From contig JAQFWX010000009.1 in NCBI GenBank assembly GCA_027605045.1, forward strand, positions 434,001 to 498,000: DNA of 64,000 bases, read 5' to 3'. The position numbers and the translations under genes are program-made. Below the pieces are notes generated by a model. The model did no database searches. It was given only the letters and a program-made list of their open reading frames with translations, and had not been told where the DNA came from. This DNA comes from Phallus indusiatus (lineage: Eukaryota > Basidiomycota > Agaricomycetes > Phallales > Phallaceae). Position 1 is the first letter of the stretch, and the number at the start of each line of letters is the position of its first letter. This document shows positions 48,459-61,535 of this stretch, one piece after another.

Positions 48459-49893
48459 TCACGTTGCGGTGTCTATAAGCGTTGTCAGCTGACAAGGTCC
48501 GTACACGAAAAAAATAAAGGCAATTACAGTAGTAATAGTCATCAATCAAAGGCATCCAGTCCCTTATGAAAGCACTTAATAATCCGAGGACGGGAGCAGC
48601 GGCTGTCTTGTCAGCTAAATGAGCCAATTTGGGTCTAAAAAGAGAAGTCAGCCAGCCAGAAGCCAAGAGATAGTAGATTTGTCGAACCGTGTATACGATT
48701 CCCATATTTGGCCTCGGAATAGATACCACAATAGGTCTCTATCCCTACGAGCGTATTCCGCACGCTCTAGTGCAGACGAAAGAGACGGAGAGCGACGGAG
48801 GTACCTTGAAGAAAGATCGAGTGCAAGTGATAGAATGAGAGGATTGGCTGTGGTAGAATTTCGGGACAGTGTAATAACTAGTTTAAAAAAGTGGTGTCAG
48901 ACGAATATCCTACTATACCTCCTTATCAATACCCACCGTATATAAGCGGTCTTAGGATGTGAATGAGTTCGGCGAGCCAGTCTTTCGGAGATGACAATGA
49001 GTCAACTAAAGACGTAGGCTGTTTCAAAGACGAGGGAAACAAAGCTTTTGGGAGGAGATAACGTTCGACCGGCGAGGCGGTACCGTCCGTAGGCTTTTCT
49101 GTAAGTAAAGGATTTGGAACATCCATACTAACGTGGTTGTTCTTCAGGTGATCAGGAGTAGGAGATGTCGAAGTTGAAGGCTGTTTGGGTAAAGACTGGG
49201 ATTCAATCATCTCGTAATCCAAGGAAGGAAGATTGGCAGGATCAAAATCTCTTTCCGGTAATGGAGGAGAGATCAACGGCCGTCGAGTAAGTCTGAGAAG
49301 CACGATTCGGAGTATAGCCCTAGGAGAATATATAAACATTTAAATTTGAACAATACATAACTTCATACTTTACTACTTCAAGCGCAATGATACTACGCCA
49401 ACGTCCTTTGTCTCCCAGTTTCCGACGCAGACCCATTTCGAGAAGTAACTCGGTGAATTTGATGACTTCAAGTGCTCTTGCAGCCCATTTATACAAACGA
49501 TCTTTATCTGCCCACGCTCGCGTATACCGCGAATTCAACGAAGGCGGAATTAAGGGCTTCCATTTAGGGATTTGAGCAAGTCGTCGCCCGATTATGGTGT
49601 CATGATACAGGCTTAGGAGGTTAAGAATCGCAGAAACTAACAAGAGATGTATTAGCTGCTATCAAATAGATCAAAGAATAAAGCATAACGAACGGGCTTC
49701 AGATCCTAATTCAGCGTCTTTGAAGCGACCGGGTAGAAACCATGTGAGGGAGCGCAACGATGATTCTAGCAAACAAGTAGCATTTTTTCTCAGTTTTTGA
49801 GCACGCACTAGATACATCTGAAGACACACCAATTGTCGCAATAGTAGACGAGTTGTGTATCAAGAAAGTTTCATAATGCTGTAGTAGAGACAT
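48459..49893 (-). CDS. PEX16: peroxin-16
   Basis: Peroxisomal membrane-biogenesis factor. The start is MSLLQHYETFLIHNSSTIATIG. An intron with donor gtgcgt near 49807 leads to SSLRSLTWFLPGRFKDAELG, a hallmark Pex16 block. Then follow IPKWKPLIPPSLNSRYTRAW, the helical WAARALEVIKFTELLLEMGL with RRKLGDKGRWRSI, and AILRIVLLRLTRRPLISPP after another intron. A variable Pro/Ser-rich middle is followed by LLLLTDRREKSNRPLIL-type sequence, LLWYLFRGNIWESYTR and LIDDYYYYTAT at the end. The last exon is only a few codons, with the stop at 48459-48461. The protein is intact in all blocks. It lies in tandem downstream of RRP36, with only about 50 bp between the RRP36 stop and this start. Confidence 0.9.
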
Positions 49894-49943
49894 ACAAAAA
49901 GAGTTTGGAAATCAAATGCTAAAGCTGAGTTTGAATCTCTATT

Positions 49944-51260
49944 CTACCGGTCCAACCGGGGACGCTTTGCATTCCGGGATTGCTGACCATTACTACTGTC
50001 CCCTCGACGTTTATTTGAGCCGCTTGAATTATTTCCAGACTGTTGAGGACGTGGAAAGGGCCGAGATTTCTTCTCTTTTTGTCCAATCTTTCGCTGCTTT
50101 TTTTCCTCGGCTTTTTTGACTGCTCTCTGACCGCCTGATTCTGCTAACGCGTCTGTCCTAGCACGCTGTCGAATAGCTTTTTCGTCAGCTATAATAACGA
50201 ATTAGTCGAATATCTCCAACTTGATAAGAGAAACTTTGCATACATTTTTTCAACCACCAAGCCTTCTTCCCAGTTTTTTGTTTCTCTTTCTCTTCTTTCC
50301 TCAGCTTGTTAAGAGCTTGAGACTCAACCTGTTGTTGTCGCTCCCTATTGACGACACTTTCGGCTTTTTTCAAAGCTCTTTCAAGACGTCCTACTTCTAT
50401 CTCTCTACTTTCCCTTAAATTCGAAGGCGAGTTAGCGAGAAGTTTACGGGCGCGAGCAAGTGAGGACTTCAATGTCGAGAATTCTTCCTTATGCATGTCG
50501 TTTAAGAAACCATATTGTGAATGATAGCGATTGATATCCAATGATCCTGACAAATCTGAAAACCGTGGATCTCGAGATTTCTAATGTCGTGGATTATGAA
50601 TCGCGAGTTTCTCCAAATAAACATAAAACTCACGTTATGATGCACCTCCACAACTTGCCGTCGTCTTGTGATTGGCTTTTTTGAAGTCAACTCCATAGGA
50701 CTATTTTAGTGTACTTGAGTAAAGTAAAACTCTCCCAGTGACATTTCACGTACGTACGCGTGTTTACTAGAGCGATGGTGCGCTTCTCTAGACTTCTTTT
50801 TAGCATGCTCTCCGTCAGATTCCTCGGGTTCTGAGTCTACATCTGACTCAAATTCTTCTTCTTCAGAAGATGATGACGTTTCTGTCCGTTTCATGGTTTT
50901 CCGCGCTTTGACAATAGCACCCAATGGTAACTTGGACAGGTCTACATCGAACAGTGAGCAAGGAACCCTACGCCGAAGGGATTGCAAGAATCACCTTCTT
51001 CCAGCCTATTCTGTATGGTGTCTAAGTTCTCATGCAATAAAAAATGAGACCGAAAAACATACATATTTCTCATTGGCATCTATGTTCGAGTTTGAATGGG
51101 TGTCAGATGAACTTTCATCTCCACTCTCAACATCTTCGTCCAGGTCTTCTTCATCTACCCACTGGGCTACACGAGGCTGATCAAACTCAGCATTATCATC
51201 TGACAGAGTGTCATCAGCATCGGAATGGTGAAACTTTGTTTCTGCGTGGCTCGAGGACAT
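49944..51260 (-). CDS. RRP36: rRNA biogenesis protein Rrp36
   Basis: Nucleolar factor for early cleavages of pre-rRNA in the 90S particle. The N-terminus is acidic (MSSSHAETKFHHSDADDTLS). After an intron come RRRVPCSLFDVDLSKLPLGA and an acidic/basic linker. The family core follows: KKPITRRRQVVEVHH, then DPRFSDLSGSLD, YGFLNDMHKEEFSTLK and RLERALKKAESVVNRER. The protein ends in a Lys/Arg-rich tail with KKAWWLKK, a last exon with KKSRPFPRPQQS and the end NAKRPRLDR. Order and composition match Rrp36, and no disruption was seen. Several small introns were followed by content; not all phases were counted. Confidence 0.9.
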
Positions 51261-52108
51261 GTAGTCAATTCGAATTAGCCGGCCGCACTGCCGCGGCAAA
51301 TTTTGAGATACTTACGTAAAAGTAACAGAAAACTGCCAACTACTAGTAAGTAATAAAACTAGTGCTCTGTCTTTTAGAGTAGTACGATATCACAGAAGGT
51401 TTACTTAAAAAATTTACTACTCCTTATCATCCACAAAAAGGAAAGTCGCAAGTGTCGAGCTATCGCCTCCAGTGCTATCGGGTTCCTGCACTAATACTAG
51501 TCGTCAACATTCCGGATCTTCTTCAATGCAGTTACTATGCAACTCGAGAACCTAGAGACAACATCGCGATTGACAACTTCAAACTATTTTCGAACTTGAC
51601 CTTAACGAAAAAAGGCAAAGAATGACAAGAACACGAGGCCGTCTTTAGTATGGAATCCTAGTTTACTTTTCGCTCGAAGATAAACCACGGAATCGGGTAG
51701 CCAAATCATGTAATTTTTTTTCATGAATCAACCGCAGACAAGAGCCTTATTGACAAGGTTAGCTCCAACAATTCATTTTGCCTCAGATAAGGCGATATGA
51801 TATACTACAGATATACCGCCATTTTTGGTTGTTATACACAATCGTCTTGAGATCTCATTCACTTACCACGTCACGGTAACTTTGAATTCTATCCAAGGAA
51901 GAAACGTCAAAACGATGCTACAAAGACTGAATTGTTTGGCACTTCAACTAGAATCAACGAGTTTATATTGATAGTACAAGTAACAATCCAAGCATAATAA
52001 GATATCAGAAAACAAGTACCCTGTCTGAAAAGAAATCAGTAACTTTGTTGAAAGGACATGGAATAAGGAAAAGGCGCAATCCCAAAAGGTCAGACATCCA
52101 AGGAAGGT

Positions 52109-52528
52109 TTAGGCCTTCATCGCGCCAACCCCGACCTCAGGTGCAGCGCAAATACCACGAGGATATCGGCCCACAGCTTCCGTGACCTCAATTGGGTTCG
52201 GGGTACACAAGAAGGGGGAATGTACAAATGAGACGTCAAGGAGTAACTTCACTAGAAGCGACGCTTAAGTGGAAACTGCGAATGTTGGAAAGGTTTTCAT
52301 CCTAAAAGGGAATACGCCTGGATGGGAAATGAAAAGAAAACTAACCCAATAGAGAACGCCGAAAATTGGGGTGCAGATCCACTGGAAAATCTGTAAGTGA
52401 AATTAGTGTCCAAGTTTTTATACATGTATAACCAGATAGAAATGATCAGACGAGACGACACTGGCAAGTGTACTAAGTACCCCGAAGGATACGGCTTGTT
52501 GCGAACAAGCTCTCTTACTCCTCGGCAT
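52109..52528 (-). CDS. weak candidate small gene
   Basis: Minus-strand exons 52433-52528 (MPRSKRACSQQAVSFGVLS...), 52346-52390 (IFQWICTPIFGVLYW) and a last exon ending at 52109 (TPNPIEVTEAVGRYPRGIC...) can be joined in phase at GT-AG sites to roughly 86 residues with one hydrophobic segment. The last exon is GC-richer than its surroundings and reads like protein. No family is recognised and the joins are not unique. It could equally be a non-coding transcript or chance. Confidence 0.25.
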
Positions 52529-53849
52529 GGTCGTGTAAGACGGGGAAGAGAATAAAAACATCATATCAAAAGGTATTTTACAGACTGCCAACGAAAGAGG
52601 AAAAGCTCCATGCTAACATTGACAGGATCTGCAAAGTCCCCAGAAAAAAATATCAGACAAATACTCACCTCACATAGATGTCGAGATGCAGAAGCAGCCC
52701 ATCGAAAAAAAGCTTATATAAGAAAAGCTGACTGGTCCGTGCGTTGGCGTCACTTTTTTACCCGGCGGAAGCTTCCAGTTTACGTTTGTAGCGCTCATCA
52801 TGCTGAACTATGCAGCAGAGCAGTACTAACCGCCTTGTATATCAGTACAGGTTTGTATCACCTCACAACCATTCAAATTTTGAATATAGCTGAGTGCACA
52901 AGCCCGACTTTTAAATCCTACAAACATCTCCTTATTTCAGCCAGGTTTTCTAGCGAAGAACTCTGTGCCATTGTCAACAGTGATAACCGCTTGTTATAAC
53001 TCCTTTTGAGAACGCGTTGGGGATCATCTCAAAGTGATCCAGGCCGAGCCGGGCATACAAGCGCACCATCACGAATAAGTCTGGCTGAAGTCGTTGATAA
53101 CCTCGGACATCTCGCTCGAGCGTTTTATTTGTTTGAAATGCGTCGAGAAATATTCTTGGAGACTTGTTTATCTCGTGAAAATAAGGATGATTGATTATGC
53201 CTCAGGTCCACGAGCGATTAAAGGTTAGTAGCTGAGGACTTATCATCGGACAATTTCAGTTGAGATATATGTATACTTGGTCTTCTCTCGTCATCAGGAA
53301 CGCTGTGCCGCCACAAGCTTTGCCTCACAGTTCGGCTCAATACTCCAAAACACGGCTTTACAACTAGGCCCGATTTGAGCTGAGCGTATTAATCCCAATT
53401 TGAGTTGGCTTGTTCACTTATCCAACTTGAATTGTTCAGCCAAACATGTGCTGGTATGGATCATATGGTACTGACATGCAAAAATACGTTAGTTTGGAGC
53501 TTGACAACTCATGTGAACTCAAAACCACCTCAACTGTGCCATCCAATTGGGGCCTTCTTCCAATCCGCGCTGTCCAATCCAAAGCGGAAAATCAGAACAG
53601 GGGATGAAAGCACATTCAGGGGCCTATGAATGAGGTCACACAACTACAAAGGTTCTTACATACCTTTGGTCCGGAGTGCCGCGCGATGATTACCTGGCGT
53701 CATTCTATTCGAATTGATCTCCCCCATCTTCCGTCCATTGCCCTCTTTGATTGCGTTTCCGTCTCATATACGGCTCTAATAATATCCCGGATTATGCCAT
53801 TTATTGCCATTTTTAAAAAACATTAAAAATTGTGATCTATCGCGTTCCA

Positions 53850-53856
53850 TATAAAA
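53850..53856 (+). promoter_or_regulatory. TATA box of the P450 gene
   Basis: TATAAAA lies about 70 bases upstream of the ATG at 53923, a normal distance for a fungal core promoter. It suggests regulated rather than constitutive expression. Sequence and position only. Confidence 0.6.
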
Positions 53857-53922
53857 GACGACGACGTCTGTTTCATCACGCCCCACTTTGCCCCCAAACT
53901 TGCCTTGACACTCGTTCTTTCA

Positions 53923-56681
53923 ATGGGTTCCGTTTTGACTCCTGGTGTAACTTTTGTTTTGAACATTCTCAGTAAACTTCTTTTCGTTTATGTTACTATA
54001 TCTGTTTCTTCTCATTATCTAAATCTCCATCTTCCAATTTATCTATGGATAACTCTGTTTTTCGTTCTTTGGATTGTTCTCTTCACTCTGACAAGCCTTG
54101 TTCATAAATTCCAAGCTAGGATGGAAGCAAAACGTCTTGGAGCGCGATTTGCACCATCCGTAACTTATTTGTTCGGCATCGACACTCTCCTTCGTATGAT
54201 TAAAAGTTTCAACAAAGGACACATTGGTAAGAATCTTATTGTCGTTTAGGTTATCGCTAAAGTAATTTTCTCATTACATAGGTGATTACATGTTTGAATG
54301 GCTCCACAAATACGGCCCAATCCAAAAATTCGAGTTCTTGAATGAGTACACGGTAAGCTGGTATTTTTTCTCTACACGAGAATACCTTACTTACTAGTAG
54401 CGATCATCGAATAGGTAGTGACAGTCGAACCCGAACATATCAAAGTACGCCATACTTGTCCGCGATGATCGACATTTTTGCTCATATCCTAACTATAATA
54501 GTCGGTTTTGGCCAGTGACTTTGACTCTTTTGAAAAAGGGGAACTGTTCAACTGGTGCTTCCAATCCGTTTTAGGCACAGGCGTCTTCAACTCTGATGGG
54601 GTCTTGTGGAAGTAAATATAAAAAATTTATTCTTATCACATTTCCCAGACTCGATTCTGATTCGCATTGATTATACAAGATTCCATCGATCTATAACTCG
54701 TCCATTCTTCTCTAGAGACAGAATCACGGACTTCGACCTATTCAATCACCATGCGGATATCGTAGTAAACAAGTTGAAAGAAAGAGCTGCCGAGCAGGAA
54801 CCTGTCGACTTCCAGGTATGTATCACTGGTTCCCATGCAACGAGCCTGATTGAATCAACCACATGCTCACTTTTCCTTTTTGTAGGACCTCATATCCAGG
54901 TGACATATCTCAAGTCAATTTATTTCGAACTGTGCTCATGATTATTTCATGTCCTCAGATTTACTCTTGACTCCGCTACTCAATTCTTGTTCGGTTCCTG
55001 CGTCAACAGTCTTTCAGCTAATATCCCATATGCCTGGAACTCATCCAAGACTAACTCAATCCACTCAGCACACACCAGTGACACATTCGCCGAAGCTTTC
55101 AATCAAGCCCAAAACGTCCTCGCCTTACGTACCCGTTTGGGTGATCTTTGGCCCGTTTACGAGTTTTTCGGCGATAAGACCAAGGGCGCTGTAAAAGTTA
55201 TCCATAGCTACATTGAGCCAATTTTACGTGATGCGCTGTCTCGGAAGAATTTGAACATGGAAGAGAATAAGGACACGATGCCTGAGACATTGTTGGACCA
55301 TTTGATTCAAATCACCGACGGTTCGTATTTCTCCGTCGATTTAATCCGAGCTATCCTAATTTTGTTCCCTCAGACTTGAAGCTGATTAGAGACGAAATGT
55401 TGAAGTACGTTGCCTTCTCAGTTTGAATTTGCTCCCGTAATGAGACCATCCTTAGCATTATGATCGCTGGTCGAGATACTGTAAGGATTTGTTTTATATT
55501 GAATGCAAAGTTATGCTAAAAGAATCTTTTTCATCTATCAAGACTACAGCTACTTTAACATTCTTGGTTTACTGCCTTTCTCAGCACCCTGAAGTTCTGG
55601 CAAAACTCCGCCAAGAGATTCTCGAAGTTGTCGGTCCTTCCGAAAGGCCAACCTACCAGAACATTAAAGATTGTCGATACCTACGGGCCGTGATAAATGG
55701 TTTGTACAAATCACACTCATCCCATTTTATCATATATTAATTCTGTTCCGTGCAGAAACACTTCGTTTGTATCCCGCCGTGTAAGGAAGCTAGCAATTCA
55801 GTGCCATTATAATTGACTAACTGAATTCTTTATATTTGATAACCAACAGACCATTTAATATCCGGTGAGTTCGTTTATGAATTCCTTTTTCTGATTGGAG
55901 GCTCACATCGATTCAGCTATGCCAAACGTGCCACTACACTCCCAGCCATCGATGGCATCGGAAAACCTTACTACGTCCCCAAAGGAGCCGGGTGAGTGAA
56001 CATATATCTCGGTTAAATAAGCCGCATGCTCATATGGACCATAGAATCGGATATTCTGTGTTTGTCATGCACCGACGCCCTGATTTATGGGGTCCCGATG
56101 GTTCGTACTATTCTGTTATAGAAAATATAACGTCTGGGCTAAAATAATTCAAACAGCTCACTTGTTCGACCCTGAACGTTTCTTGGATCAGCGTGTGCAA
56201 AAGGTAATATTGGATTTTAGGTATAAAATAGGGAAAGAAACTTGCTCACCGACATTCGTAGTATCTCACTCCCAACCCGTTCATCTTCCTTCCATTCAAT
56301 GCTGGTAAGCAAAACCTCAAAGATAGATTATGTTCAAATATTGAACAAAATTTCTCTAGGTCCCCGTATCTGCCTCGGTCAACAGGTAAATTATTTGAAT
56401 CATGAAATTGAACACGGGAATTTAATTCAATTTTCTTGAAGTTCGCATACAACGAAATGTCGCTGATGATCGTCCGATTACTACAAGCCTTCGATAAAAT
56501 CGAGTTTGCACCACAAGCTCAGCCGCACGATGCCAGACCACCCGCTAACTGGGATGCCCAAGTAGTACCCGGCAGAGAAAGAGAAAAGCTCGAGAAAATC
56601 TGGCCCAAGATGCACTTGACAATATACGCCCATAAAGGTCTTTGGCTAACCATGAAGGAGGCTCAATCCTCTAAAGAATAA
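53923..56681 (+). CDS. cytochrome P450, CYP63-like
   Basis: Membrane-anchored monooxygenase. The start is [16 protein letters not shown], with two hydrophobic N-terminal segments before [12 protein letters not shown]450 landmarks appear in order across many short exons: FRSIT-type region [18 protein letters not shown], the I-helix [16 protein letters not shown], the K-helix [12 protein letters not shown] with the ExxR pair, [30 protein letters not shown], and the heme loop [18 protein letters not shown] with the axial Cys. The end [18 protein letters not shown] reaches the stop at 56679. The overall style resembles CYP63 of wood-decay fungi (alkane, fatty-acid and aromatic substrates), but subfamily and substrate are inference. 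All landmarks are intact. Confidence 0.9.
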
Positions 56682-56906
56682 GCCGCTCATTGTATTCGAC
56701 ATCATTATTATTTTTTCTTGGTGTACTAATCTGCTATCATTTCCTTTCGTTTTTTTTTGACAATTGACGATATTAGAATTAACCAATCAACCAAGTTCCC
56801 TCTCTACATTTATAAAGACTATAACAGTGTTAGATAATAAAACTATACAACTTGAAAGATGTATCTAAGTATTTATCCATATTTGGCAATTTAACACCTA
56901 CATATC

Positions 56907-59900
56907 TTATCGCATCTGGCTCTTGATATCATGAACAGCATTCTCAAGCAGAACATAATTCCCATCCTCCAAAACGACATCCAAGGATATTCCGCTAGAT
57001 AGTCTGCTATTAGGCTCCCAATAGGGATCGAGTCCAAGCCAGGTAACAAGCTTGGGGAGCCAGCGCTTGTGGGGTTTACCGGAAGGTGCTACTGGATCAT
57101 CATACATGGCTTCCCATCTATACAAGGGGCGAGGTCGTATTTGAGAGTCGTTATAATCTGTACCCCCACCCGTTCCTAGAATTGATGATTTCCCGTGGCG
57201 AGACGATGTGGAATTAGCGTATACATCAATTTGGGCCATGTTATTTCCGAGATGATAATGTATGGCCTAACAGTATCAAAATTTGCCCCAAAGAGTTCCA
57301 ATCAGTATTCTTTGAGCTTTGGGGATGATTTATCAAAACAACAACAAAACTCACGTTATCGGAGGAAGCTTTGAAAACAATTTGATTGAGACGGAAGTAA
57401 ATCTTGTTGAGAATTCCCGAATGTATGAAGTCTGTCCAACTGCCCTTTTTTGACATCAATCCCCTTTGTATTAGAAATGCTTCCAAAACCGCACGAGGGA
57501 GTAAACGGTAGGCAATAGAACTTGGATATGAAGGGTCGAAGTCTGAGGCATGTAGTTTTAAGTTCGAGATCATTGCATTATTTCTGCGCCACAGATCGTC
57601 CTAACAAAGAAATAACGCCATATACTCAAATCAGATCTACAATATTAATTCTTTAAATCAAACTTACCCAAAAAAGGTACCACCAAGTTGCCGCTTCAGA
57701 ACGGCTAACAAACGTCATCCGCTCGTTCGCGGCTATGATTGCATTTTCATGCTCGACAAACATCTCGCGTAATTTGATGTTTTCTTCCAATAGAATATCC
57801 GTTAGCTGGTGCATGCTTTTGGGTGAACCGTAAACCGAGCACAAAAATTGATAAGAGAGCGTATCAGCTTTGCTTTGGCTTTCAGCTAGTAGCGAATAGC
57901 GATAATCGTCTATCAAAGCTTCGACGCTCATAGTTCTTTCTCGAATAAGCGGGCGGTTCAACGATAGGAATTTGGCCAGCACCGGAGTTAATTCAAAATC
58001 GCTCGTAAGCCCAATTACTGAACCGTCTACTTGGACATCCTTGTCGTAAGTTAGTTGTACGTTGAAACCACTACCAAGGTCAATTGTTTTCCAAGGAAGA
58101 CTGCCATTGCGCTGAATCGAGAAAACCCCACTTTCGAAATGAATTGTTCTGTATGCGTTATAACTTTTCCGGAATAGACCGAATTTCTTTCCCACATTCT
58201 AGGAGAAAAGTTTAATACTGAGGTGGATTTTAAAGATACTCATATTCACCTGGAAGTGCGTATACGGCCACCGAACGACCTGCCCATCCAAAGAACGGAG
58301 CGTAAACCGAACGCTGCGACGGTAAAAAACATCCTCGTCATTATTCTGCCGAACATACTCTTCGAAGTCATTCAGAGTCTTCAATGCGATAGTTGAACCC
58401 GAATCGTATTTCATGACCAATGTCGGGGGAAAAGGAATCCACCACGCGTTTCCAAAGTAGTTACTAGCTGCTGCGTCTTTAGGGTCCCTCCAATAGCAAT
58501 CAGGACCAGTAAATTCAGTCTGAATTTTGTGTTGCAATTCTCTGAAACGATCTGCTTGAGTACCGGTGCATAAGGCAATGCCTTTCGCATAATCCATGCC
58601 ACCCATTTCCCCCAGGATCTTTCATAATTCATGCGTCAGAAAATGGAGATAACTTTTTATTTTTATGTTACCTTGAGGTTTTCAACATGTCGTTCTCCGA
58701 CTGTCCCTCGAAAACTAATCAGGTAGGGAGGCACGGGTAATGTCTTGAGATCGGTATATACGAGCTTTTCATTTTTAGGCATCATACACTCCGGAGTAAG
58801 GAGTGATAATACAGAAATTGATTCTTGCCATATGCGTCGGCGGGTATGTCGAGAGGTTGGGGATATATCTAGTCTAATGAACACTAAGTGTCATAGTGGA
58901 CTATTTCCAATCACTGTACTTACTTGGGCGAAAAAATATCGATGCTGAAATCCATGCGTCGTGTTATTTCTGTTGAAATATATGTCAGGGGAAGAAAAAT
59001 CCAAACATCTGAGTATAGATACTTTTCACTAACGCCTGAACGAAGCTGAAGTTTATGAGGAAGAAGTCTAGAAAATTCTCAGTGAAAAAGAAAGGAGTGA
59101 ACACAAAGAAAACGCATACAGAATACAAAGGTATACTCTAAAATATAAGCGCTATCGAAGTTGAATTAGTACAAACAGCGAATGAATGGTGCGAATTCAC
59201 GCACACGTATAAAAAAGGTCCATTGAATAGATTCTGAACAGATGTGGGTACATGTAAAGCTACAATCAGTCCAAAAAGCGCGAAAATAACGTAACCGAGT
59301 CGTGAACACCATTCGCTGGCATTGCTGACTGGATTCAAAAAGGGTCCGAATATCGTTTGAACAACAAGAAAAGCGATCATGGCAAGGAGGAGTAGAACTT
59401 GTCGAATTATTGTGACAACATAGCTATTTGTATGCATGAAAATGCAGTTATTGGGATCGAACACTGCCACCAGGAGAAGTGTGCTGAGTTTGATCCAGAG
59501 GTAGATGGAGCTGTAAGTTGCCCAACCCAGGCGTAAATCTGCGTTTGGGGCAAATGTCTAGTGAGGTCCACTAAAAAGGGAGGGCTGATAGGAGAATCTA
59601 ACCTTGATATAAGAAACTCAACGGGTTGGTATCCCGTTCCAACATTCGTTCGTATGCATGTCTGAGCTCAACTCGATTTCGAAGACGGCCAAGTTCAGTA
59701 TACTGGTTAATAGTCGGAATGGCGGTTTTAATAGCTTGTCCCAACCGAATAGGGAACCAGACAGTGAGCTAAAGAAAGGTAAGAGTTTGAGAGGGATATC
59801 GAAAAATCAAAAGTTCCACTTACAAAGGTCACCGTCAAAATCGCCAATATCACTATAGGCGGTGCGAAGTTTATTTGATTGGGGTCCAGCGTTGTCGTGA

Positions 59901-61535
59901 AACAAACCGAAGACGTTCGAGGTGCAGAGTTAGGCCAGAAGTCACTGGACCAGACGATCGCGTGGATTGATATGGTACTGAGGGGAAGGTAGATGACGGA
60001 AAGGAAAAAAGTCGATAAGACTAAACCCCATTTGCCACCGGTGGGTGGGGCTTGGAGCCCTTCCAAGGAAGATATGCGAGTCGATATACGTTTGGTTTGG
60101 ATATGAAAGTAATACAGAAGGCAAGCAGAGATAATCATCAAAATTACAAATAAAATTAGTGATACAGCTGTATTCCCAAGATTTAGGGCTAGAATGTTAG
60201 GTCTGTGTGTTGAGAAAAACTGAGATTAGGAGTTCAATTGACAACGGAGCAATAACAATCACATTGTTCCAAGAAGCACTTGTCGCCAGTCGCTTTCGTC
60301 TGTTTGATTGTGTGATACTGGTAGTACGAATACCTCATCAGGGATCCGCAGAGATAATCATATATGATACGACTGTACCTATTGTACTCAATAACAATGC
60401 AGTTAATTGTAATGAGTCGTAGAGCCCCTGAAGGCTATAATACATGGATATCGGACTGGATCCCTGTATTACAAATGAGAATGAAATATCAAGTCGAACG
60501 GCGTACACATACCATAATGCCAAGTGAGACGCTCAGCAGTGACGAAAAGATAGCTCCTCGATCTTGAAACCAGGACGGAATAGTCGCGTTGTTTTCAAGA
60601 TCACTGAGGGTCTTTTTGGAAGCTTGAAGGAGGTCCATTGGTGGAAAGACGCTTGGTTGAGCCTTTCCTCTCGAGCTGGGAGATTGCACGGCAGGAAACG
60701 GGGTGAAATTAGGTTGCAAAGCTTTAGATAAATAATTATCGAGAGCGGGAAGTGATAGAGGCGCGGCTCCGCGAGAGAAGATAGTCTTAGCAGCAATAGG
60801 AGTATGTTGCTGCTGTGGTGATGGAGGTGATTGTTGCGTTTGAACACGATCTTGAAATAAAGAAGAAGAAATAAGATTAACATCGAGGTCGTCATGGTCA
60901 TAATCATCTTTATAAACTGTATCGTTAAGGAGTTTCGTATCCGTTAATGTGGTTTGGGACGAGGGGGTCGCAAGCCGATCTAGAGATTGGTAAAGTGGTG
61001 GCCTAAAAGAGTCGGAGCCCCCCACTTTAGTGGAAGTAGGCGATTCCACTGGAACTAGGGGTATATAAGATGCTGAAGAATTTCGTGAATTAGGGCTGAT
61101 AGCCGGAGGCATTCTTCGCGTCATGAAGCGTTGTGCTGAACTGGCTTGGTCCCGTCGATCATTGCTGTTCACCGGGGGAGAGGTCGACAGGTCATCATCA
61201 ATATATTTCCCCAGCGATCGAACTGGCACGGTATTCGGTATTATTGAATGACTGTTATTGTTCTCATGCGCAGTTTTAGCGACAAACTGCTCGTTTGGAG
61301 ATGCGGGAGCGCGTAAGACCTTCGGTTTATGAGCAGGAATTGGTGCAGAGACTGATGGAGATGATTTCTTCAGTAGTGGATGCTGGATGAACCGTGCTGG
61401 CGAAGGCGGAGGTCCCTGAGGACGTCTTGAGAGCTGAGGTGGTTGGTTATCGGTTGGCGGGGTAGAGGCGTGCGCAACCTCAGCATTACTCTCGAACAGT
61501 GCTACGATATCCTTGATGGGTATTCTTCCATTCAT
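56907..61535 (-). CDS. large multipass membrane protein, Agaricomycete-type, unknown function
   Basis: Many-exon gene of over 1000 residues. The N-terminal about 330 residues (from MNGRIPIKDIVALFESN) are disordered, rich in Pro, Ser and Gln. Membrane segments follow: GAIFSSLLSVSLGIM, LTALLLSTIGTVV, VILMIISACLLYYFHIQ, WGLVLSTFFLSVIYLPLS, FAPPIVILAILTV, IYLWIKLSTLLLVAVF, VLLLLAMIAFLVVQTIFGPF and LGYVIFALFGLIVAL. The soluble C-terminal half includes FTGPDCYWRDPKDAAA, GNAWWIPFPPTLVMKYDSG, ATWWYLFW, LHASDFDPSYPSSIAYRLLP and KKGSWTDFIHSGILNKIYF, which I take to be conserved among mushroom-forming fungi. I do not recognise a named domain. No enzyme motif was identified. The start at 61535 is the first ATG of the long first exon. 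Confidence 0.75.

Larger units (their letters stand above)
51261..53922. other. gene-poor interval between RRP36 and the P450 gene
   Basis: About 2.7 kb, the longest stretch without a supported gene. The first part holds the RRP36 promoter and the last part the P450 promoter. A weak minus-strand candidate at 52109-52528 is listed separately. Around 53030-53080 the string catacaagcgcac and gatccagg recur as near 43660-43730, hinting at an old shared repeat. Confidence 0.45.

Noticed and set aside
48619..48945. 108-codon plus-strand open frame
   Set aside because: It is antisense to well-supported PEX16 exons and has the composition expected of a shadow frame.
51300..53900. Autonomous transposon in the gene-poor gap
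   Set aside because: No transposase, integrase or reverse-transcriptase frame and no convincing terminal repeats.
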